Below, piece after piece: positions 12,298-22,300 of a stretch of 64,000 bases of DNA (positions within the stretch are counted from its first letter, which is position 1; each line of letters begins with the position of its first letter). The notes under the pieces were generated by a model. The model saw only the letters and a list, made by a program, of their open reading frames with translations, had not been told where the DNA came from and searched no databases. The DNA is taken from assembly GCA_036245805.1 (NCBI GenBank), contig BTRK01000006.1, positions 53,995,257 to 54,059,256 on the forward strand, in the 5' to 3' direction. Source of the DNA: Pristionchus mayeri. Lineage: Eukaryota; Nematoda; Chromadorea; Rhabditida; Neodiplogasteridae. The position numbers were made by a program, and so were the translations under genes.

Positions 12298-12732
12298 ATG
12301 AGGGCTGCTGACTCTCCTTCTTTAAAGTTGACATACCGGCACTTCCGCACATTTATGCTACTTTCACTTTTAATGACAATTGGCGTTCCGCAAGCAATTT
12401 ACTCGTATAAGCAAATTCTCAAAACCGAATATATTTTGGTAACTTCACAAATGGTCCTTTTCAGGTGTATACATCACCTCCAGAATGGTTCCTACTCAAC
12501 AGAAGTTCACATAAATGCAACTTCTACGCTCACAAACTCAAAAAAAACAAACAAATGTTCACAAAATATGGGGGTGACCAAGCAAAAACCGACCAATCAG
12601 AAACAAATCACAGCTCCATCGGGAGCTGTTGCATTGTTACAAGTATGTGCTAAACTACATCACCTCAGAATTCCTCTGTTATGTTTATCTAATCATCTTT
12701 TTCCACTCAAAATACTCAATTTTGGATCATGA
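12298..12732 (+). other. 144-codon open frame, doubtful
   Basis: This ATG-initiated frame has one hydrophobic stretch (FMLLSLLMTIGVPQAIYS) near residue 20, then Ser/Thr/Lys-rich low-complexity sequence. A second frame from a TTTTCAG acceptor (12465-12653) overlaps it. Neither matches a family I know. Neighbouring DNA is AT-rich and repeat-derived, so chance is likely. Confidence 0.15.
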
Positions 12733-12766
12733 ACCCCTGGTCGCTGGTGGCGTGTGAAACTAATAA

Positions 12767-14681
12767 CACGCGTGTAGCGTAAGGATTCAATAGATTCGTG
12801 AAGAGCCTGGTACATTTTTTGACCCCTGCTTCTGTAAGCATTTTTAGATAGTTCCTATGGTGCCTTTAAGAAGCGAATGTACTCCAAATTTCCAGGAGAA
12901 TAAGCTTATGCTAATGGTTCATCGATACACTTATTAGTATTTTCATTAATCGATTAAAATTATTGATTTTTTTTAAATTTTAGTACCAGTCAATTGGCTC
13001 AATTGATAGAGCTCGATGAGACGAATCGAATGGTATGCTGAATACCATATCTAAAAGGGTGACCAGGGGTCGAAAATTGCATAATTAGATTCTAGAAAAT
13101 CCGATTGACCCGTTGGCGGAGAGAGTCGACCTTTGATCTACCCTCTAATGTCGCCCGTGCGATCGATTTTATCTTTGTTTTTTGATTGATTATGAGTTTT
13201 TCACATTTGAAAGATGAAATTTCGATATTACATATACATTATCTTTAATAAATATTCAATAATCAATAATAATTAATACGATACGGAGAAATAGTGGGAG
13301 TGCGTTTAACACTTTCGCTTCCTTTTGTTTCAGATACTATTTCAGGGTATGTCCGCCTTCCTGTGCACGTTCACGGACACATTCAGGACATGTTCCACTG
13401 TACGTTTACGATATCGCGAAGCACGTGACTTACGAGAACGTGGAGCGATGGCTGAAGGAGTTGCGAGATCACGCCGACCAGGACATCGTGATCATGCTTG
13501 CCGGAAACAAGAGCGATCTGCGGCATCTCCGAGCTCTGCCCACTGAAGAGGCGAAGTTGCATGCAGAGAAGGACACCCTCTCCTTCATCGAAACGTCAGC
13601 CCTGGACAGCACAAATGTCGAGGCCGCCTTCACGAATATCTTAACCGAGATCTACAAGTCTGTCTCGAACAAGCATGTCAGAGGTGACCGCGTCGTCCCC
13701 CTGCCTTCATCAGTCATCGACATTGCTGCTACCGAGGACAAGGAAAAGAAGCAGTGCTGTAATAACTAAGCCACATTCGTCATTCATCGTCACTTTGCCC
13801 ATCTCAACTAGGGCCCTCTTACTTTCTTGCATTTCCTCCCTCGGAACTTTCTGATAACTGTTGACGGGAAGCCAGGTCGCTTCTCGGTCCTCGTTTCCAG
13901 ATTGTACCACCCACGCATACTTGCATGCCTCGTTTCCCTGTACTTTCTCACCGACCTTTTCGGGGCTTCCGTTGTAGTATGATTCATCTCCCTTTCTGAT
14001 ACCCATATGTGATACGAGATCACACGACTCGTATCGTATCAATTATTATTGATTATTGAATATTTATCAAAGATAATGAATATATAATATCGAAATTTCA
14101 TCTTTCAAATGTGAAAGACTCATAATAAATCAAAAAACAAAGATAAAATCGATCGCACGGGCGACATTAGAGGGTAGATCAAAGGTCGTCTCTCTCCGCC
14201 AGCGGGTCAAGCGGATTTTCTAGAATCTAATTATGCAATTTTCGACCCCTGGTCACACTTTTAGATATGGTATTCAGCATACCATTCGATTCGTCTCATC
14301 GAGCTCTATCAATTGAGCCAAAAAAATTCACGGGTACTAAATTTAAAAAAAAATCAATAATTTTAATCGATTAATGAAAATACTAATAAGTGTATCGATG
14401 AACCATTAGCATAGGCTTATTTTCCTGAAAATTTGGAGCAGATTCGCTTCTTAAAACGGGCTATCAAACATCCTGTGGGCTGACTCCAAAGTGGCTCCAA
14501 AGTCGGCAGATTTCAATTGCCGTCAACTTTGAAGCCATCTTACATCGTCGAGGATGGATATATGGAACAAAACATGATGGTTTCTGTTGAGGGACTACAT
14601 GAGCTATTCAAAATTACCCAGAGCCCAATTTCGACTTTTCCAATGTACCAGGGTTTATTCGAACCTTACGCGACACGCGTG
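12767..14681. mobile_element. PAL-K palindromic element, copy 1, carrying Rab11 cargo
   Basis: The outer arms (12767-12960 and 14345-14681) match the arms of PAL-K copy 2 (38628-42285) in opposite orientation. Ends are CACGCGTGTAGCGTAAGG at the left and its CGCGACACGCGTG counterpart at the right. The 300-bp central module (GGCTCAATTGATAGAGC..AATAATCAATAATAATTAA) is present once in copy 2 (41672-41965). Here it occurs twice, inverted, at about 12975-13280 and 14030-14335, on either side of a Rab11 exon. Flanking 4-mers are ATAA (12763-12766) and ATAT (14682-14685), not identical. The left arm lacks an internal segment present in copy 2. Confidence 0.8.
13346..13769 (+). pseudogene. rab-11.1: Rab11 last-exon fragment captured in a palindromic transposon
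   Basis: From about 13404 the frame reads [17 protein letters not shown], then NKSD (nucleotide-binding G4), ETSAL (G5) and [16 protein letters not shown], and ends KKQCCNN-stop with a prenylatable di-cysteine. This is the C-terminal half of Rab11, the recycling-endosome GTPase, and it is closest to nematode RAB-11.1 as I remember it. The P-loop and both switch regions are absent, so it cannot be a working GTPase alone. It begins just after a tandem acceptor (TTTCAG at 13328-13333, TTTCAG at 13340-13345). The frame is open back to the acceptor, but residues before VYDIAKH do not match Rab11, suggesting a chimeric or rearranged 5' edge. About 250 bp of 3' flank follow before the inverted module resumes. 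No other rab-11 exon is in the window. Coding sequence is undamaged, so capture looks recent or selected. Confidence 0.8.
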
Positions 14682-14734
14682 ATATTATTCAATAGCTAAG
14701 AATCAGCAAATAGACAAGATTGATATGGTCAAGA

Positions 14735-14757
14735 GTAATTAATAATAATAATAATAA
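14735..14757. repeat. (TAA)n microsatellite
   Basis: A run of TAA units. The following 100 bases resemble the DNA after the similar run at 61050-61090 (TATCATG.TATTT, later CAA.TAAGCGACAAAG-like), hinting at a shared low-copy repeat. Confidence 0.6.
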
Positions 14758-14899
14758 TGTATCATGTTATTTTATAATAAGTGCAAGAATATGAATTGCT
14801 TGGATAATGTGTAACATGAGATAGAATGTGACAATTGAGCAACAAAGCACATTAACCGAAATGCCCCCGTCTCTTCTCTATTTCTGATCGACAAAAACT

Positions 14900-15148
14900 C
14901 TCTGAAGGCAGCTTGATCTTCTCTAGTGATTCGTGACTTGTGACGTTTAGTATCCGACGAATCATTCTCGGGGAGCCAACTCTGATCGTTTCGCGAGATA
15001 ATCTGAGCAAATTTACCAAGTTTCGAAATTCAGAGAAATTTGCAATACTCACCCAAGCTTCGCAGCTGCTTTTTGAATGCTCAGCTGTTCTGTTGAAATT
15101 TGCAGAGCATATGACTTTGAGAATAGAGCACCGGTGAATTTCTGTAGT
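14900..15148 (-). other. Possible exons between elements, unassigned
   Basis: On the minus strand an open segment after a CTACAG acceptor (start about 15148) ends at CTTGG|GTGAGTA (about 15051). A second open segment follows a TTGCTCAG acceptor (about 14999 downwards). They could be downstream exons of the LARGE-like gene or unrelated. The translations did not match the expected C-terminal glycosyltransferase domain, so I do not join them. Confidence 0.2.
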
Positions 15149-15338
15149 GTATTATATTTAACTAGTCCGGCTGCCGTTCTACCGGAGTAGGTTTCGCAAT
15201 CACTCGTTTCGCAACTTGTTGACCCGCGATCTCTCTCCCCCCCCATTTCGTAATCGTTTCGCAACTGTTTCGCAATCCGGACAGACGCGGTCACAGTGCG
15301 CTTTATATGGTCACAGTATAGGTATAGATTTGCATTAA

Positions 15339-16119
15339 GAGACCCTCCACGAGAGAACGTAACAGGTCCTCGGATGGCTAAAAATTCGATAATTCCCATA
15401 CTTTATTTCTGAAGTGGGGGTCCCGAGTGCTGATCGCCGGCAGCAATGACTAAGGTATGGGGTCGATTTTGGAAAAGTTACTGGCACCCCACACCTTTGG
15501 GGTCGAAAAATTGACTTTCTCAAAATCACGTGTTATCAAATTGATTTAGATAGCAGTTTCGAACATTGCTATTATTTTATACAAGTTGAGATGGCATTGG
15601 ATCCATATTTGTGAAATAGTTATTTGGGTTTAGTTCGATTTTAGTCGATATTGCCAAGTTCAGACTCGAAAATCTCAAAAGACCCCATTTTAAAAATTCT
15701 GGAAAAATTACAGTAGTGTTTTTATCACTTGAAGTTTCCAAAAAGATCAATCGCCCAATATACCATTTTTATAAATTGAGTTATGACACGTTATGTACCT
15801 TTTAAGATCGAAATTTTCTGTTTTTCGACCATAACATTTTTCATTCTCATTTTCTCGCGTTCGGATATGGAAATTCGGTTTACACGCGTTAAAATACACC
15901 AGAAAAACTATACAACACGTGATTTTGAGAAAGTCAATTTTTCGACCCCAAAAGTGAGGGGTGCCAGTAAATTTTTCAAAATCGACCCCATACCTTAGTC
16001 ATTGCTGCCGGCGATCAGCACTCGGGACCCCCACTTCAGAAATAAAGTATGGGAATTATCGAATTTTTAGCCATCCGAGGACCCCTGTACAGTTGTTACG
16101 TTCTCTCGTGGAGGGTCTC
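15339..16119. mobile_element. PAL-J palindromic element, copy 1
   Basis: Ends are GAGACCCTCCACGAGAGAAC and its complement, flanked by TTAA at 15335-15338 and 16120-16123. The arms share GGTATGGGGTCGATTTTG and CCGGCAGCAATGACTAAGG in inverted orientation, with the centre near 15730. It abuts PAL-G, and the right TTAA is also PAL-G's left target copy. Confidence 0.85.
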
Positions 16120-17410
16120 TTAACACACGTCTTCTGACAGATCGCATCAGGCGTTTGACAAATTATTCAAATTGCTTCAATCCCCTTCCCACTTTCGTGG
16201 TAGGTGCACCTAAGGTCCTTGAACTTTTAATACAACCGGTTTTCCGGAATTCCGGAAATTACCTAAAAGCCGGCTCTGATTTTCTCAAAAATTCAAAAAT
16301 TCATAATATCCTTCAACGTTGAGCAAAAGACTCGTTCAAAAACAGAAATGATCAGGTCGAGGAGATATACAAGTTTTACGTTGACGGTTTCTGTGTATCT
16401 AAAAGTCTAACTTAGGTTAAGTTAAAACAATCGAAAAAAGTACATTTTTAAACTAAAATGTTAGCTCCCGTGAAAAAAAAAGATCCACACGTCTACGAGA
16501 TCTCAGCAGATTCGGATTCTACGAGCTTTTCTACGCCTAGCAAATGTCTTTCCAGTCGAATTGAAGGTGATATATGTTGTTTAAAATCGCGTTTTATGTG
16601 CAATTTTCGGTAGTCACCACGTAATAGGAGCGCATATTGCCGAATTCTAAACGAACCCCGATGACATAAACGATTTTTTCTGATGTTTGTAGGTACATAA
16701 AGTAAAATAGAATTGAAAAAATTAACGAATTTCGTCATTCTGAAAATTCGATTTTTTCAGCATCGAAAAAATCGAATTTTTCGAAAATTCATATTTCTTG
16801 GCTATTTTAGTGAAATGAGTTTGCATAATGTTACTAAGAATTACTACCTACTTTTGGACCATTTGAAGATCGTCCGGACTCTAGAAAATGCCTTTAAGAC
16901 GCCGTATTTGTAAGACACAGACAATTCAGACCGACTTTGGAACAGCGATTTTTTGAAAACATGGTTTCTGGGGTTGTTTTCCATGCTGATGACGATGGTC
17001 ACCTTCATTTAGCATAATTGACCTCTCAGAGCGCATTATGGCGTCCATCCAAACACCGAAATTTCTGGATTTTTTGATCGATCTAGAGTAAAACTGGCGT
17101 CAGAAACTTGAAAATTGTTTTTCAGGTGTAATTTTTAGCGCTCTTCAAAATGGAATAAAAGTGATCTTCATTTAAAAATTTCTTCATTGGTTTTTGCACC
17201 AAATGTATGCCTAAACTTCAAAAGGGCAATTAGCCGCTTATAGGGCGTGCATCTCACAATGTCGAAAGGCCAGAAAACAAATTTGGTGCAATTCTGAGTA
17301 TGGGATTTTGAGTTATGATCTGTGGATTTTTTCCTGTGCTCAAATCGCCTCGTTCATCATCCCCGTGCAACGGAACAACAAGTCTCTTACGTTCAACTAA
17401 CACATCGCAA

Positions 17411-17470
17411 CTTTGGCTCAGTTGGTTGTGAGCTAGCCTCACCCTGTCGACATGGTGAGTTCGATGCCGC
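17411..17470 (+). repeat. tRNA-like module in PAL-G left arm
   Basis: Box A TGGCTCAGTTGG and box B GAGTTCGATGCC are spaced as in a tRNA with a longer variable region. There is no paired acceptor stem, so a functional tRNA is unlikely. Confidence 0.45.
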
Positions 17471-17763
17471 TCAGTGTCAGATTTTTGCACCTTTTTCCTG
17501 TTACGTTTTGTCATTTTTTATCAATACATTGCACGGATTGGGGCTGAAAGCAACATGCATTAGATTCCAATTGAACATTGTGCCCCCTTTCACGGTTTAT
17601 AAAAGATTGAAGATTGCGATTTGCATTGCTTAATAATTGATGTGACAATATAATTCACATTAAACATACTCTAATCCAGGTTACTTTGGACCCAGTCCGT
17701 GCAATATATTGCTAAAAACACGGCAAAACGTAACAGGAAAAAATATGCAAAAGACAGATACCG

Positions 17764-17826
17764 AGCGGCATCGAACTCAATATGTCGAGGGAGTGAGGCT
17801 AGCTCACATCCAACTGAGCCAAAGTG
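17764..17826 (-). repeat. tRNA-like module in PAL-G right arm
   Basis: This is the inverted counterpart of 17411-17470, with the same box A (TGGCTCAGTTGG) and box B (GAGTTCGATGCC) read on the minus strand. Sequence outside the boxes has diverged. Confidence 0.45.
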
Positions 17827-19327
17827 GCGACGGGGTCTTGAGCGAAAGCGACTTGTTGTTCCGTTGCACGGGGATGATGAACGAGGCGATTTGAGCACAG
17901 TTAAAAATCCACAGATCATAACTCAAAATCCCATACTCAGAATTGCACCAAATTTGTTTTCTGGCCTTTCGACATTGTGAGATGCACGCCCTATAAGCGG
18001 CTAATTGCACTTTTGAGGTTTAGGCATACATTTGGTGCAAAAACCAATGAAGAAATTTTCAAATGAAGATCACTTTTATTCCATTTTGAAGAGCGCTAAA
18101 AATTACCCCTGAAAAACAATTTTCAAGTTTCTGACGCCATTTTTACTCTAGATCGATCAAAAAATCCAGAAATTTCGGTGTTTGGATGGACGCCATAATT
18201 CGCTATGAGAGGTCAATTATGCTAAATGAAGGTGACCATCGTCATCAGCATGGAAAACAACCCCGGAAACCATGTTTTCGAAAAATCGCTGTTCCGACGT
18301 TTGTCCGAGCCTTAGAAATACGGCGTCTTAAGCATGCCGGTAGGTAGTCTTTGCATAAAATTGCTCTTAATCGATTTTCTAGAGTCCGAACGATCTTCAA
18401 ATGTTCCAAAAGTAGGTAGTAATTCTTAATAACATTATGCAAACTCATTTTTACTAAAATAGCTAAGAAATATGAAATCGATTTTTTCGATGCTGAAAAA
18501 ATCGAATTTTCAGAATGTCGAAATTCGTTAATTTTTCAATGCTATTTTACTTCATGTACCTGCAAACATCAGAAAAATCGTATATATCATCGGGGTTCGT
18601 TTAGATTTCGGCAATATGCGCTCCTATGACGTGGCGACTACCGAAAATTGCACATAAAACGCGATTTTAAGAAACATATCTCACCTTCAATTCGACTGGA
18701 AAGACATTTGCTAGGCGTAGAAAAGCTCGTAGAATCCGAATCTGCTGAGATCTCGTAGACGTGTGGATTTTTTTTTCACGGGAGCTAAAATTTTAGTTTA
18801 AAAATGTACTTTTTTCGATTTTTGTAACTTAACCTAAGTAAAACTTTTAGATACACAGAAACCGTCAACGTAAAACTTTTTTATCTCCTCGAGCTGATCA
18901 TTTCTGTTTTTTGAACGAGTCTTTTGCTCAACGTTGAAGGATATTATGAATTTTTGAATTTTTGAGAAAATCAGAGCCGGCTTTTAGGTAATTTCCGGAA
19001 TTCCGGAAAACCGGTTGTATAAAACGTTCCAGGACCTTAAGTACACCTACCACGAAAGTGGGAAGGGGATTGAAGCAATTTGAATAATTTGTCAAACGTG
19101 GTCTCGATTTCATGCAATCTCTCAGAAGACGTGTGTTAAAACATAATATAATAATGCTACCTCATCGTTGCGAAGCACACAAACGATACGAAGTTGTTCA
19201 CACTTCTTCAATTGCGAGCGGAAACCTTAATTTGATTTTTTTTCGAACTAATGCTTTTGGTAGTTTTTTTCGAAAGAAATACTAAAAATAACTAATGGTA
19301 TAGTTGACAAGTAAGGATCGAACGGAC

Positions 19328-22300
19328 CTTCATGCAGTTGCATAGAATAAATATGATCAGATAGAAGTACGTTTTCCGTTCGAGATTCTTCGATTGCGAT
19401 CTTTCTCATATAGTTAATTGGGCAACTCTGAGTGCGCTCCGTTATCGTAGAGAATATATAACGCGTCATTACCTCATTTCTGCTGTGCACAAAGTGTACA
19501 GCGAACTGATCATGCAAATTATTCGTGAAGAGGTAAAAGCTTCAATATCGATAGATTAGGGTTCCGTAGAGGTCGATATAACAATAACCACAAATATCCT
19601 TAGCAAATTCCAACTCTGATAATGTAAAGTAATCAATGATTTTTTAAAATGAAATCACTTGATTACCTTCGATTCCTAATAATCAGATAAAACGTACAGT
19701 AGTTGGGCACGCTCCCAGCTGGAGCCACACACCACGAGGGAAACGGGACCGCGCCAAGTACGGTTCACTGAAAAAAAATATATTCTTGCAGACGATATAT
19801 CACGCGTCTTATGAGAGATTGCACGAAAACGCTCCCCCCCCCACCCGCGGAACTAGGAGCCCCAACTTTGAGCAGTGTCCACGGGAAATTTATACTGGAG
19901 TATATTGGGGAAGAGAAAATTCTTGGCGTTGGCCGTTTTTTTCAGAACCGGCTTTTATGTGTTTTCCGGTTCTGATACCGGCCCTACCATAAATCAGCTC
20001 CCTTTGCCAGCTAGAATGCTGGCAAAGGGCTCAAAATGACCGGAAAATTATTTCCAGTAACTTTTATGTTGATGCAAACGTGCTCAGTCCACATCTTCAT
20101 GCCCGAAAAATCGAAAAACCAAAACATAAATCAGATAAATAATTCTCCTGGCTCGGGGACCCCACCCTTAGCAAATTTTTTGAGAACATGTTCGGATTCT
20201 ACGACATCGCTTTAGTCTAAGAAAAAATAGAGCTAACGTCGGGAGGCGTGACAATGTAGATCTTTAGAGCCAAAATCACCTAAAATGCCCGTATTTTCAC
20301 AATTTCTGGGATTTCGAATCCTGAAAGTCGATCATTTTATGCTCAATCGTGTTCATTTTGGGCTTAAAATGATGTTTTCTAAGAGCCCGTTTGCGTACGA
20401 ATCGAACAATTGTTGGCACAGCATAAAAAAAGTCAATTCTCCGAAACTTCACGATTTGGGGTACTATGACCCGCTGAAGATGATAGCCATACTCATTTTG
20501 ATGAAATATTAATGGTTGGCTCCAGAAGGCGTGAGGTGAATTTCTACCAATATCACATATCTGGATTCAAAATATCGCTAAAATTATGCGAAAACAACTA
20601 CCGGTGCAGAATTTCATGGGGATCACATCTATCCAATTCATTCTTCATTAAATATTAAAACTAATTGGTAATAATTAAGTTCTTTTAAAAATGCGTGCAA
20701 AGATCTCGAGGAGACTATGCTTTATCTGACGGGCATGACAAGAGGAATCTAAATCTGTTTTCAAATGTGAGAAAATCCATCGCGGTAAGGTATATGCTCT
20801 AATTTAGTGAACATTTTTGCGACTAAAGTGAATGATTCTGGACTGCCAGAGGGGACGAGTGAGCTGATGCGCAGGGGAGGGAGATGGGAAGAGGGTCAAG
20901 AGACTCGAGACTCGGGTAGATCAAGGGATTTACCAGTGGAATGACTGACTTTAGTCGCAAAAAGGTTCGCTAAATTAGAGCATAAACCTTACCGCGATGG
21001 ATTTTCATACATTTTAAAACAGATTTGGATTCGTCTCGTAATGATCGTCAGATCAAGCCTAGTCTCCCCGAGAACTTTGCACGCATTAAAAACTTAATTA
21101 TTATTAATTAATTTTAAAAAAATCAAAATAAGTATGCCTATCGTCTTCAGCGGGTCAGATTACACCAAGTCGCGAAGTTTCGGAGAATTGGCATTTTTAG
21201 GCTTGCCAAATTTCTTCAGAATTGTCCGATTATTATGTAAACGGGCTCTTAACGGGGTTCTCGAAAGACCAGTGATTTTTCGACGAAAATAGTTTTGTCC
21301 GCAATTGACATAAATTGTCGAGAATTATAAATACGAGTGATTCTGAAGCATTTTAAGCCCAAAATAAACACGATTGAGCATAAAATGATCGACCTGTCAG
21401 GCTTCGAAATCCCCAAAATTGTGAAAATACGGGCATTTTAGGTGTTTTTGGCTCTAAAGATGTACATTGTCACGCCTCCGACGTTAGATCTATTTTTTCT
21501 TGGACTAATCCGATATCGTAGAGTCCGAATCTGTTCTCAAAAAATTTGCTAAGGGTGGGGTCCCCGAGCCAGGAGAATTACTTTTCTGATTTATGTTTTG
21601 GTTTTTCGATTTTTCGGGCATGGAGATGTGGACTGAGCACGTTTGCATCAACATAAAACTTACTGGAAATAATTTTCTGGACATTTTGAGCCCTTTGCCA
21701 GCATTCTAGCTCATCTGGGAGCTGATTTATGGTAGGGCCGGTAGCAGAACCGGAAAACACATAAAAGCCGGTTGTGAAAAAAAAGGCCAACGCCAAGAAT
21801 TTTATCTTCCCCAATATACTCCAGCATAAATTTTCCGTGGACACTGTTGAAAGTTGGGGCTCCTAGTTCCGGGCGGTCCTGCAATCTCTCAGAAGACGCG
21901 TGATATCATTATTGGCTTGCTTACAGTGTTCCATCACATCGGTGGATGAGGAGAAATCCACATGTGCTGCTATTGTAATATCTCTCGGATTCGTATTTCC
22001 CTTGATGTTCCGTAGGTGCATCAGTGTGCTGTAGGGTTTCGTCTAAATATCTAGATTGTGTATTTCGAGAATTGTAAAATGATATGATCTAGACGGACTG
22101 AATCCGTTACTGTCACAATATTAAAGTAATATTAAAGATTTAAGTTTTCAAAATAAAATTTCCCACCTGAATATCAGTTTTGTTATCCTCAAAATCGTAT
22201 CCATCGATGCTCTGGACGCATCGATAGATAGGTGCGAAAATAGCCGAGTGACCCTTTGCCTCGAAGTACTTCTTCTCGCCGGTCCAATGGGGAATCTGAA

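Larger units (their letters stand above)
16124..19135. mobile_element. PAL-G palindromic element (3 kb)
   Basis: Two arms of about 1.5 kb face each other around 17640. Ends are CACACGTCTTCTGACAG and the complement of CACACGTCTTCTGAGAG, flanked by TTAA at 16120-16123 and 19136-19139. Arms carry matched blocks such as GCTCCCGTGAAAAAAAA and TTCAATTCGACTGGAAAGAC. Each arm contains one tRNA-like module. It lies downstream of the last sure exon of the LARGE-like gene. Confidence 0.85.

Noticed and set aside
15051..15148. Next exon of the LARGE-like gene
   Set aside because: The splice sites are acceptable, but the translation does not resemble the expected domain and the phase is ambiguous, so it was left unassigned.
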